Shown in pieces: positions 1-6,293 of a stretch of 11,991 nt of DNA. The position numbers and the translations under genes are program-made. The stretch spans positions 1 to 11,991 of the forward strand of contig JBJXGS010000261.1 in the NCBI GenBank assembly GCA_046160545.1, read 5' to 3'. The notes beneath the pieces were generated by a model, which saw only the letters and a list, made by a program, of their open reading frames with translations, was not told the DNA's origin and did no database searches. The DNA comes from JAEUOS01 sp046160545 (GTDB lineage: Bacteria > Pseudomonadota > Gammaproteobacteria > Burkholderiales > JAEUOS01). Positions within the stretch are counted from its first letter, which is position 1. Each line of letters begins with the position of its first letter.

Positions 1-452
1 GCCTTGCGCCAGCGCCCCTCCAGGCGCCGCGCCACGCGCGCCATGGAAGGGAAATAGGCCTTCACATGCGCCGGGTCGAAGCCGGCCATCACCATGCGTC
101 GCTGGCGCCGCCAGGCCTCGCCTTCGCTGCCGAACACGCCAGGCTCCAGGCCCATCTCGGTGGCGATATGCTCCAGCCGGTCAGAGCGCCGGAATCCATC
201 CGGCCGGTCGCGCAGCATGGCGGCGATGACTTCGTGGTCGCTCACCACCAGGAGGTTGCGCTTTGCGAGTTTCAGCCGGAAGAAGGGCCCGAATTCACGG
301 CTCCAGCCTTCCAGCTGCTGGTGCAGGATCGGCGGGCGCACCTTGTGCAGTGCGCCGAGCACCGGAATGCCCGACGGGCCGGGCAGGTCGGCGATTTCGC
401 GGAGCGTTGCCGGTTTGTTCGGGGCGAGGGCTTCGAAGGCTTGCATCGTCAT
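1..452 (-). CDS. Cytochrome P450, N-terminal part (runs off the window)
   Basis: This is the first 150 codons of a cytochrome P450, a heme-thiolate monooxygenase; the rest, including the heme-binding Cys loop, lies beyond the left edge. Seen: a proline-rich hinge LPGPSGIPVLG at residues 23-33, then a segment typical of P450 helix A and beta-1 (EFGPFFRLKLAKRNLLVVSD, 53-72). The helix-C motif WRRQRR at 114-119 supplies the WxxxR Trp/Arg that contact a heme propionate. No N-terminal membrane anchor is seen, so a soluble bacterial enzyme is likely. Two in-frame ATGs (452 and 446) are possible starts and neither has a clear Shine-Dalgarno sequence; the first is used here. The gene diverges from creD across a 166-base gap. 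The substrate cannot be inferred. The family call is confident; the subfamily is unknown. Confidence 0.9.
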   Translation of the reverse strand, partial: MTMQAFEALAPNKPATLREIADLPGPSGIPVLGALHKVRPPILHQQLEGWSREFGPFFRLKLAKRNLLVVSDHEVIAAMLRDRPDGFRRSDRLEHIATEMGLEPGVFGSEGEAWRRQRRMVMAGFDPAHVKAYFPSMARVARRLEGRWRK

Positions 453-464
453 CTTTGTCGGCTT

Positions 465-476
465 ACGTGACCACGT
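465..476. promoter_or_regulatory. Small palindrome in the P450/creD divergent intergenic region
   Basis: The gap 453-618 separates the divergent P450 and creD genes and should hold both promoters. It contains ACGTG-AC-CACGT, two perfect 5-bp arms with a 2-base spacer, 12 bases before the P450 ATG. That is a plausible operator position for the P450 gene, but an element this short can occur by chance. I see no convincing -35/-10 pair on either strand in this gap. Confidence 0.25.
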
Positions 477-618
477 TCTCGGTATCGCACCTGCCGAGGG
501 TCCGCATTGTCGCTCATGCGCATCCGGATTGGTCATCCAAATGCCGCCAGTCCGCCCGCTTTCGGCCATGCGCAGCGCCGAACCTGCCAGGACTGGTGAT
601 CACGAATGGAACATCGCG

Positions 619-1977
619 ATGGCGCAAAAAAACCTGCTCGGCAAGCTGGCCTTGGTCCTGGCCCTGGCGATGGCGTTCCTGGTTCCGCTGATGATGGTGC
701 AAAGCCTGGTGGCCGAGCGTGCGGGGCTCAAGGCCGACGTGGTGCGTGACATCGCCCGCACGGCGGCCGACCGGCAGCGCATCGTGCTGCCGCTCCTGGT
801 GGTGCCGTACACGCTCAGTCAGACCGAAGAAAAGGAGACGCTAGACGAGGCCGGGAATCGCCGCGTCGTCAGGACTGAAAAGACCACGGAAGGCGCAGTA
901 CGGCTGCTGCCGGACTCGACCGGGGTCACGACCGCACCGGTGCTGTCCGAAAAGCATCGGGGTCTGTACCGCGTGCTCACGTGGAACAGCACGCTGGCCA
1001 TGAGCGGGCGCTTCACCCTGCCGGCGCAGTTCGGCTTGAATGCGAAGGGCCGGGTGAGCTGGGGCACACCGCATTTCGTCTTGGGGCTCTCGGATCCCCG
1101 CGGCCTCGTCGGCCAGCCGACGCTGACCTGGAATGATCGCAATGTGGCCATGGTGCCGGGCAGCGTCGATGCTTGGTCCCGCGTCGGGCGCGGCATTTCC
1201 GCAGCCCTGACCGACCTGCCGCACGAGGGCGGCAGCATGGAATTTCGCCTGCGTGTCGAACTCTCGGGAATGGAAAGCCTCTCGTTTGTGCCCACTGCGC
1301 GCGACTCCTCGGTGACGGTCGCGGCCGCCTGGCCTCATCCGGGTTTCTTTGGCCGCTTTTCGCCCGACTCGACCATCGATGCCGACCGCTTCAGCGCCCG
1401 CTGGCGCCAGAACCTGTTTGCAACAGGGGTCGAGCAGGCCTACGCGGACTGCGGCGAGAAGGGCAAGTGCGAGGCCTTCCTGGGCAACGAGTTCGGCGTC
1501 TCGTTCGTGCAGCCGGTGGACCTGTATCGCCAGCTCGAACGCTCGACCAAGTATGGCTTCCTGTTCGTCGGGCTGACCTTCGCGGCGTTCTTTTTTATCG
1601 AAACCCTGCGCTCGCTGGCGATGCATCCGATCCAGTACGGCCTGGTCGGCATGGCGCTGGCGCTGTTCTTCGTGGTCCTGGTTGCGGCCGCGGAGCACAT
1701 CGGTTTTGTCCCGGCCTATGTAGTCGCGGCCGGCGCCTGCGTGAGCCTCATCGTTGCCTACCTGTGGGCAGCGCTCGCCAGTCCGCGCATCGCCGCTGCC
1801 GTGGGCGCATTGCTGGCAAGTCTGTACGCGGTGATGTTCGGCCTGTTGCGCAGCGAGGACCATGCGCTTCTGGCCGGCGCACTGTTTCTGTTCGGATTGC
1901 TCGCGGCGGTGATGCTGGGCACGCGCCGGGTCAACTGGTATGCGCTGTCCAGGCCGACGGCCGGCGGGGCTGGTTGA
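619..1977 (+). CDS. creD: CreD-like inner-membrane protein
   Basis: Codes for 452 residues, matching the roughly 450 of Escherichia coli CreD, an inner-membrane protein of the CreBC regulon whose biochemical role is not settled. Seen: one N-terminal membrane helix (about residues 7-28), a large hydrophilic domain (about 30-305), then a C-terminal block of hydrophobic helices (about 312-434). The family signature is clear: RSTKYGFLFVGLTFAAFFF (308-326), then HPIQYGLVGMALALFF (336-351) and the following EHIGFVPAY. The hydrophilic domain has a Cys pair (C278, C284) that could form a disulfide if it faces the periplasm. I chose the ATG at 619 because the protein then begins right before the first membrane helix; a weak GGA lies about 8 bases upstream. 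The reading frame stays open further upstream, but that part overlaps the P450 region and has no membrane-protein character. No creB or creC is in the window. Confidence 0.93.
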   Translation: MAQKNLLGKLALVLALAMAFLVPLMMVQSLVAERAGLKADVVRDIARTAADRQRIVLPLLVVPYTLSQTEEKETLDEAGNRRVVRTEKTTEGAVRLLPDSTGVTTAPVLSEKHRGLYRVLTWNSTLAMSGRFTLPAQFGLNAKGRVSWGTPHFVLGLSDPRGLVGQPTLTWNDRNVAMVPGSVDAWSRVGRGISAALTDLPHEGGSMEFRLRVELSGMESLSFVPTARDSSVTVAAAWPHPGFFGRFSPDSTIDADRFSARWRQNLFATGVEQAYADCGEKGKCEAFLGNEFGVSFVQPVDLYRQLERSTKYGFLFVGLTFAAFFFIETLRSLAMHPIQYGLVGMALALFFVVLVAAAEHIGFVPAYVVAAGACVSLIVAYLWAALASPRIAAAVGALLASLYAVMFGLLRSEDHALLAGALFLFGLLAAVMLGTRRVNWYALSRPTAGGAG

Positions 1978-1992
1978 AACCGGTGCAATCCA

Positions 1993-2033
1993 TCGCACCT
2001 GCATTGCGTTCAAGTCGCGCGATGCAGGTGCGA
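1993..2033. terminator. Strong hairpin between convergent creD and tctC-like genes
   Basis: TCGCACCTGCAT (1993-2004) and ATGCAGGTGCGA (2022-2033) are perfect 12-base inverted arms. The stem can extend inward by four more pairs (one G-T wobble), leaving a loop of about 9 bases. It begins 15 bases after the creD stop and ends 11 bases before the Bug gene stop, so it could end transcription from both sides. The plus-strand transcript has AAAAAG rather than a U-tract after the stem, and the minus-strand transcript has none either. It is therefore not a classical intrinsic terminator; RNA 3'-end protection or a protein-binding site are alternatives. A competing stem exists: GGTGC at 1982-1986 can also pair with GCACC at 1995-1999. 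Confidence 0.5.
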
Positions 2034-2044
2034 AAAAGTGGTCG

Positions 2045-3028
2045 CTACCTGTCCTTGAGCCCCAGTTCCTGCACCAGACGCCCGTAGGTGGCGTTGAAGT
2101 CGTCGATATGCTTCTTGACCCCGGCGCTGCTGTTCTCGGCCGCCGTGGGCACGCTGTGTCCGAAGCCCATCAGCTTGTCGCGCACATCCTTATGCTCCAG
2201 TGCGGCGGCGAAATGGCGCGTGAGCTCGGCCTGGATGTTGCCCGGCGTGCCCTTGGGTGCGAGGACGAAGTTGGTGATCTCGATGGCGAAGTCGGCGATG
2301 CCGGCCTCGCGGAAGGTGGGCGTGTCCGGCAGCCGGGAGGAGCGCTTTTCGGACGTGATCGCAAGCGCCCTGAGTCGACCCTCCTGGATGTGCGGCAGCA
2401 TCAGGGTCTGGGTGTCGAAGGCCACCTGCACTTCGTTGGCGCGCAGGGCCTGCATCATCGGGCCGTTGCCCTTGTAGGGAACATGCACCATCGAAAGCCT
2501 GGCCAGGCGGTTGAACTGCTCGCCCACCAGGTGCTGCGGGCCGCCGACACCCGAGGAGCCCCAGTTCACGCGCCCCGGATTGGCGCGCACGTTGGTCAGG
2601 TACTGGGCGAGGTTGCCGAAGCGCGCCGCGTTCTCGCTGTTGGTCACCAGCACGAAGGGGTAGGAGTACACCACGGCGATGGGCGTGAAGTCGTTGCTCG
2701 GGTGCCAGGGCTGGTTGGAGATGATGGGCAGCACCGCGTGGGTGCTGGTGGCGATCATGAGGGTGTGGCCGTCGGGGTTGGCGCGCATCAGTTCGGCCAC
2801 CGCGATGGCGCCACCGGCGCCGGGCTTGGCGTCGACCACGATCGCCTGGCCCAGGGTCTCGCCCAGACGCGCACCGACGATGCGCGCGACGATGTCGGTG
2901 CCACCGCCGGCCGCGAACGGGATCAGGAGGCGGATCGGGCGCTCCGGAAACTTCTGCTGTGCAAGCGCCGGTACGCTCAGCGTGAGGGCGGCGACAAGGC
3001 AGAGCGGGATCAGGCGCAGGACGGTCAT
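2045..3028 (-). CDS. Bug/TctC-family periplasmic solute-binding protein
   Basis: A 327-residue extracytoplasmic binding protein of the tripartite tricarboxylate transporter family (Bug proteins), usual length about 320-330. Family members bind carboxylates such as citrate, aromatic acids or amino acids in the periplasm. Seen: signal peptide of about 23 residues ending ALA, then QQKFPERPIRLLIPFAAGGG with the conserved PFAAGGGTD (37-45). Further motifs are KPGAGG (68-73), NWGSSGVGG (155-163), VPYKGNGP (183-190) and LPDTPTFREAG (233-243). The frame is open upstream to 3238, but the ATG at 3028 is clearly the start: GAGGAG lies 6 bases before it and the signal peptide begins there. No TctA or TctB membrane partner is in the window, so it may be an orphan Bug protein, which is common in Burkholderiales. 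It diverges from the racemase-fold gene at 3241, suggesting a shared pathway. Confidence 0.92.
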   Translation of the reverse strand: MTVLRLIPLCLVAALTLSVPALAQQKFPERPIRLLIPFAAGGGTDIVARIVGARLGETLGQAIVVDAKPGAGGAIAVAELMRANPDGHTLMIATSTHAVLPIISNQPWHPSNDFTPIAVVYSYPFVLVTNSENAARFGNLAQYLTNVRANPGRVNWGSSGVGGPQHLVGEQFNRLARLSMVHVPYKGNGPMMQALRANEVQVAFDTQTLMLPHIQEGRLRALAITSEKRSSRLPDTPTFREAGIADFAIEITNFVLAPKGTPGNIQAELTRHFAAALEHKDVRDKLMGFGHSVPTAAENSSAGVKKHIDDFNATYGRLVQELGLKDR

Positions 3029-3033
3029 GCAGG

Positions 3034-3040
3034 TCTCCTC
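3034..3040 (-). promoter_or_regulatory. Ribosome binding site fixing the start of the Bug gene
   Basis: On the minus strand GAGGAGA lies 5-6 bases before the ATG at 3028. It is close to the anti-16S consensus and sits where the signal peptide begins, so it excludes the longer reading frame that would start near 3238. Confidence 0.85.
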
Positions 3041-3177
3041 TGGCAAAACTGTTTGAGATTCGGGGCGGTACATTGACCGTGCCGGTTGCACCGTGACCCA
3101 GCCATCGTAGCCGAATGGCGGCAGGGTGTCCAAGATCAGCGCCGCGTGCGTGTCGCGCGCATAATCGCCAGAGCGCT

Positions 3178-3205
3178 GCGCAATGCATGAGCCCCTGCAT
3201 TGCGC
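3178..3205. promoter_or_regulatory. 10-bp inverted repeat upstream of the racemase-fold gene
   Basis: GCGCAATGCA (3178-3187) and TGCATTGCGC (3196-3205) are perfect inverted arms around an 8-base spacer. They lie 36 bases before the ATG at 3241, in the 212-base gap shared with the divergent Bug gene. Position and symmetry fit a dimeric regulator's operator; a 5'-UTR hairpin is the alternative. The right arm contains CCTGCATTGCG (starting at 3194), which also occurs in the hairpin after creD (1998-2008). No regulator gene is directly adjacent; the nearest is the TetR gene about 1.6 kb away. Confidence 0.5.
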
Positions 3206-3240
3206 CGCTTTCCATAAAGAAATCGAAAAGGAGATCATCC

Positions 3241-3984
3241 ATGCCCGACCACTTGGGTTATCGCAAGAAATTCGGCGTCCTGGGTCCCTCGACCAACACC
3301 ATCGTGCAGCCGGACTTCGACGATCTGCGCCCGCGTGGCGTGACCAATCACTACAGCCGCATCGTCATTCCCAACAATCCGGTCAGCGACAACGAGGGCT
3401 TCCTGAAGCTGGTCGCGAGCATCAACGGCGCGACCCTCGAGGCGGCCGATGTGCTCAAGTCCTGCGAGATGGACTACTTGGTCATGGGCATGTCGGCGGC
3501 GACCTTCTGGGACGGCCGCGCCGGTGCCGAGAAGTACCTGAAGATGATGACCGAGCGCGTCGGTGTCGGCGTCTCCTGCGGCTCGTTCGCCACCGAGGCC
3601 GCGCTCAATGTCTACAAGGCCAGGCGCATCGCCTTCCTGTCGCCATACTTCCCGGTCGCCAATGACCAGGTGCGGCGCTTCTATGAGGATTGCGGCTTTA
3701 CCGTGGTGCGCGATGTCTGCCTGCGCCGGCCCAGCCCGGTGCTGATCGCCCATGCCACCGACGACCAGTGTCGCCAGGCGATCCGCGAGCTTGATGGCGA
3801 CGACGTCGAGGCGATCGTGCAGGTCGGCACCAACCTGTCGATGATCCGGCTGGCGGCCGCCGCCGAGCTGTTCCTCGGCAAACCGGTCATCGCGATCAAC
3901 ACCGCGACCTACTGGCACGCCCTGCGCGCGGCCGGCATCAAGGACAGCGTGACCGGTTACGGCAACCTGATGGAGCACCACTAG
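3241..3984 (+). CDS. Arylmalonate decarboxylase/maleate isomerase-like protein (Asp/Glu racemase superfamily)
   Basis: A 247-residue cytoplasmic protein, full length for this superfamily of racemases, cis-trans isomerases and decarboxylases acting on small dicarboxylates. Seen: the N-terminal strand and loop GVLGPSTNTIVQPDF (12-26), like the IVPSSN-type anion-binding start of maleate isomerases. VMGMSAATFWDG (81-92) matches the arylmalonate decarboxylase (AMDase) segment LMGTSLSFYRG. SCGSFATEAALNVYKARRIAFLSPY (112-136) fits the domain centre, and GKPVIAINTATYWHALRAAGI (213-233) the C-terminal repeat. Oddity: where racemases and maleate isomerase have two catalytic Cys, this protein has Gly/Met (about 83-84) and Val (about 195). 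AMDase keeps the second Cys (Cys188). The remaining Cys residues (75, 113, 151, 160, 177) are not at those places by my eye alignment. AAGGAG 7 bases before the ATG fixes the start. The gene ends in the same CTAG as the convergent TIM-barrel gene. Family confident, reaction unknown. Confidence 0.83.
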   Translation: MPDHLGYRKKFGVLGPSTNTIVQPDFDDLRPRGVTNHYSRIVIPNNPVSDNEGFLKLVASINGATLEAADVLKSCEMDYLVMGMSAATFWDGRAGAEKYLKMMTERVGVGVSCGSFATEAALNVYKARRIAFLSPYFPVANDQVRRFYEDCGFTVVRDVCLRRPSPVLIAHATDDQCRQAIRELDGDDVEAIVQVGTNLSMIRLAAAAELFLGKPVIAINTATYWHALRAAGIKDSVTGYGNLMEHH

Positions 3985-4814
3985 CCGGACATGGTCTCCA
4001 GAAGCCCGCGCAGATAGCCGATCGAATGCGCGGCCGACCCGAGACCGTCGGGCAGGTAGTCGAACGGCTCGACGGCGAGGACACCGCCGTAGCCGGTATC
4101 GCGCAGCGCTTGCAGGATGGGTGCGAAGCGCATCCCGCCCTGGCCCGGCCCGCGCCGGTTCGGGTCGTTGAGCTGCACATGGGCGATGAGCCCGGTCGGC
4201 ATCCAGCGGCGGATCAGCGCATCGACACTTTCGGCTTCGGCGAGCCCGGCGGAACTGGCATCGATCATGGTGCGCAGGTGCGGCTTGTCGATGGCGCGCA
4301 CGATTGCAGCCGCTTCGGCCACCGTGTTGATGAGCGGGGTCTGGTCGGGCGAAAGCGGTTCGATGCAATAGACCACACCCGCCGCGCGTGCAGCCTCGCC
4401 GGCGGCAGCGAAGGCCTCGGTGGCGCGCGCCAGCGCATCGTCGCGACCCTGGCCTGCGGCGATCATGCGCTGCCCGGGCGAGCCGTGCACCAGCGTGCTG
4501 GCTCCCATCGCGGCGGCAAGCTCGGCAAGGTGGCACATGAACGCCACCGTGCGGGCGAACACCGGCTTGTCGGGGCTGGTGATCGAGAGTCCCGATGGTT
4601 TGACCAGGAGCCAGTGCAGCCCGGTGATGGCGATGTTGTGGTCGGCCGCCACGCGCGCGAATGCGCGTGCCTCGTCCACGCTCATGAGAGCAGGGTCGTC
4701 GGCCACCGTGTAGGGTGCCACTTCCAGGCCCATGTAGCCCAGCGCCGCGGCGATGCGGCACTGCTCCGCGAAGGGACGGGGTGCCAGGACCTCGTTGCAC
4801 AAGGCCAGTTTCAC
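3981..4814 (-). CDS. Sugar-phosphate isomerase/epimerase-like TIM-barrel enzyme
   Basis: A 277-residue member of the xylose-isomerase-like (AP endonuclease 2-like) TIM-barrel family, whose cytoplasmic members isomerise or epimerise sugars, keto acids or inositol derivatives. Metal-ligand motifs appear in the expected order: E152 in CIEPL, D185 in MIDASSAG, H212 in AHVQLND and E249 in AVEPFDY. FAEQCRIAAALGYMGLEVAPY (15-35) is the usual first strand-helix of the family. The start is GTG at 4814, with GAGGAG 6 bases upstream; no ATG fits better. It lies 60 bases downstream of the TetR-type gene on the same strand, so the two may be co-transcribed. Its TAG overlaps the stop of the convergent racemase-fold gene. 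Hydroxypyruvate isomerase or a 3-dehydroshikimate dehydratase-like enzyme are alternatives; the substrate is unknown. Confidence 0.87.
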   Translation of the reverse strand: MKLALCNEVLAPRPFAEQCRIAAALGYMGLEVAPYTVADDPALMSVDEARAFARVAADHNIAITGLHWLLVKPSGLSITSPDKPVFARTVAFMCHLAELAAAMGASTLVHGSPGQRMIAAGQGRDDALARATEAFAAAGEAARAAGVVYCIEPLSPDQTPLINTVAEAAAIVRAIDKPHLRTMIDASSAGLAEAESVDALIRRWMPTGLIAHVQLNDPNRRGPGQGGMRFAPILQALRDTGYGGVLAVEPFDYLPDGLGSAAHSIGYLRGLLETMSG

Positions 4815-4874
4815 CAGCGACTCCTCACTGCCCCGGCGTGCATGATCGTGTGCATCCCTTGACCTGCGGGGAAA

Positions 4875-5570
4875 TCAGGTCTTGAACAGGTAGCCCAGCA
4901 CCAGTTCGGTCATGTGGCCCAGGCGTTCGGCGCGGGCGCGCGGCGACATCAGGTCGCGCCCGAAGATGGCGGACAGGGTGTACTTGTTGCCCAGATAGAA
5001 GTAGGTCAGCGCCGCGATCGATACATACAGTTGCACCGGATCGACCCCGGCGCGAAAGACGCCGGCACGGCGCCCGCGCTCCAGGATCTCCTCGATCATC
5101 GCCACGAAAGGCGAGTGCATGCTGCGCACCTTGGTCGACTTTTCCAGGTGGCGCGCGCGGTGCAGATTGGCGCTGTTGAGGAGCGTCATGAATTCCGGAT
5201 GCTCCAGGTAGTACTCCCAGGTGAAGGCGATCAGGCGGCGGATCGCCTCGGGCGGGTCGATCTCGGTCAAGTGCAGCGCCTTCTCGGCGTCACGAATGTG
5301 CTCGTACGCGCCCTCGAGCACGGCCAGGAACAGGGCGTCCTTGTTGCCGAAGTAGTAGTACAGCATGCGCTTGTTGGCGCCGGCAGCGGCGGCGATGCGA
5401 TCCACGCGCGCGCCGCCCAGCCCGAAGCGGGCAAACTCGTCACGCGCAGCAGCCAGGATGCGGGCGCGGGTCTGCTCGGGGTCGCGCGGTACCTTGCGTT
5501 CCGGGCCGGATGTCCGCTTTTTGGCGGTGCGAGCGGTCGGCGCTTTTTCTGGTGTTGGCTTGCGGGGCAT
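4875..5570 (-). CDS. TetR/AcrR-family transcriptional regulator
   Basis: A 231-residue TetR-family repressor. Seen: a Lys/Arg/Pro-rich N-terminal tail (1-32), then the TetR DNA-binding domain RARILAAARDEFARFGLGGA (35-54) with helix-turn-helix VDRIAAAAGANKRMLYYYFGNKDALF (56-81). An all-helical ligand and dimer domain follows (about 85-231), with FTWEYYLEHPEFMTLLNSAN (116-135). This layout resembles TetR members with the TetR_C_29-type C-terminal domain. The ATG at 5570 is chosen; a TTG at 5573 is also in frame. No Shine-Dalgarno sequence is visible, because the 18-bp palindrome at 5579-5596 occupies that place. This suggests strong autorepression, or a start inside the basic tail. The TIM-barrel gene follows on the same strand; sodC diverges. 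The inducer is unknown. Confidence 0.92.
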   Translation of the reverse strand: MPRKPTPEKAPTARTAKKRTSGPERKVPRDPEQTRARILAAARDEFARFGLGGARVDRIAAAAGANKRMLYYYFGNKDALFLAVLEGAYEHIRDAEKALHLTEIDPPEAIRRLIAFTWEYYLEHPEFMTLLNSANLHRARHLEKSTKVRSMHSPFVAMIEEILERGRRAGVFRAGVDPVQLYVSIAALTYFYLGNKYTLSAIFGRDLMSPRARAERLGHMTELVLGYLFKT

Positions 5571-5578
5571 CAATCGAT

Positions 5579-5596
5579 TGTAACCGCGCGGTTACA
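5579..5596. promoter_or_regulatory. 18-bp perfect palindrome, probable TetR operator
   Basis: TGTAACCGCGCGGTTACA is a perfect palindrome ending 8 bases before the TetR gene's ATG. TetR-family operators of the TAACCG-N2-CGGTTA kind are typical for regulators of this group and usually lie beside the regulator gene. It also sits about 137 bases upstream of the divergent sodC start, so the same protein might influence sodC. The palindrome is seen directly; its binding by this regulator is inferred. Confidence 0.75.
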
Positions 5597-5717
5597 TGGT
5601 GCATCATGACCGCGCTGCCATCTGCGTGACGACGCTGCTGCAAGCGAGCTCAAGCCCCTGCGCGCTGCGTGACGTACCGCTTTCGCGCCCGGACATAAAC
5701 AGGTAAATTCGAGTCAT

Positions 5718-5723
5718 AGGAGG
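5718..5723 (+). promoter_or_regulatory. Ribosome binding site of sodC
   Basis: AGGAGG lies 9 bases before the ATG at 5733, a full consensus Shine-Dalgarno sequence. An AT-rich patch, CATAAACAGGTAAATTC (about 5694-5710), lies just upstream and could hold the -10 region; no clear -35 partner is visible. Confidence 0.7.
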
Positions 5724-5732
5724 ACACACGAC

Positions 5733-6251
5733 ATGAAGATCACGACCATCGCCGCAGCGCTCGCTGCGATGAGCCTCGTTGCCTGCCAGACGGTCCCTGA
5801 CGAGCCCGCGCTCGCCAACGCGGGCCTGGCCGCGACCCAGGGCAACAGGACTTTCGGCGAGGCGACCTTCGAGCAGGTGGGCAGCAAGGTCCGCGTCATC
5901 GTGTTCGTGCAGGGGCTCAAGCCGAATCAGGAGCACGGCATGCACATCCACGAGGGCACCGCCTGCGGCCCCGACGGCATGGCCGCGGCCGGACATTTCA
6001 ACCCGGGCGGCAAGCCGCACGGCGCGCACACCGACGCCAACCGCCACGCCGGCGACCTGCCGTCGCTCAAGGCCGGCCGTGACGGGCGCGCCAAGATCGA
6101 TGTCGAGGTCGACGGTCTCTCGATTGGCAGCGGCGCGGCAAACATCATCGGCCGCACGCTCGTCGTGCACGCTGATCCGGACGACTTCAAGACCCAGCCC
6201 ACCGGCAACTCCGGCGCGCGCATCGCCTGCGCCGTCATCAAGGCCGGCTGA
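5733..6251 (+). CDS. sodC: Superoxide dismutase [Cu-Zn], periplasmic lipoprotein
   Basis: A 172-residue Cu,Zn superoxide dismutase, which converts superoxide to oxygen and hydrogen peroxide outside the cytoplasm. Seen: signal peptide with lipobox LVAC, so Cys18 should carry lipid and anchor the enzyme, probably to the outer membrane. Cu ligands: H71 and H73 in GMHIHEG, the bridging H88 in GHFNPGGKPHG, and H146 in VVHADPDDF. Zn ligands: H88, H96, H105 and D108 (RHAGDLP). The disulfide Cys pair is C78 (GTACGPDG) and C166 (ARIACAVI). All expected ligands are present, so the enzyme should be active. It stands alone on the plus strand, divergent from the TetR gene and convergent with the TRAP operon. 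A functional link to those genes is not shown. Confidence 0.95.
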   Translation: MKITTIAAALAAMSLVACQTVPDEPALANAGLAATQGNRTFGEATFEQVGSKVRVIVFVQGLKPNQEHGMHIHEGTACGPDGMAAAGHFNPGGKPHGAHTDANRHAGDLPSLKAGRDGRAKIDVEVDGLSIGSGAANIIGRTLVVHADPDDFKTQPTGNSGARIACAVIKAG

Positions 6252-6276
6252 GGCTGGCCGGCTGAGCCGGCTCGCC
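6242..6276. repeat. GC-rich repeat and stem-loop at the sodC/dctM convergent junction
   Basis: GGCCGGCTGAG occurs twice (6242-6252 across the sodC stop, and 6256-6266). GCCGGC (6257-6262) can pair with GCCGGC (6266-6271) over a TGA loop. It lies in the 42-base gap between two convergent genes, where a terminator is expected. There is no U-tract on either strand, so termination is only a guess. The duplication looks like a small tandem slippage product. Confidence 0.35.
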
Positions 6277-6293
6277 TCGGCGATCCCGTGCGT

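Noticed and set aside
94..618. Upstream extension of the creD reading frame
   Set aside because: It lies antisense over the P450 gene and encodes low-complexity basic sequence; CreD proteins start at the membrane helix encoded from 619.
841..2013. 390-codon open frame antisense to creD
   Set aside because: A shadow frame with no motif; creD has full-length family similarity on the other strand.
3235..4800. 521-codon open frame on the minus strand across the racemase-fold and TIM-barrel genes
   Set aside because: It is Arg/His/Pro-rich with no recognisable domain and overlaps two well-supported genes; long antisense frames are common in GC-rich DNA.
4861..4881. GACCTG/CAGGTC stem at the end of the TetR gene as a terminator
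   Set aside because: It has only six base pairs with a 9-base loop, no U-tract, and overlaps the stop codon; too weak to support.
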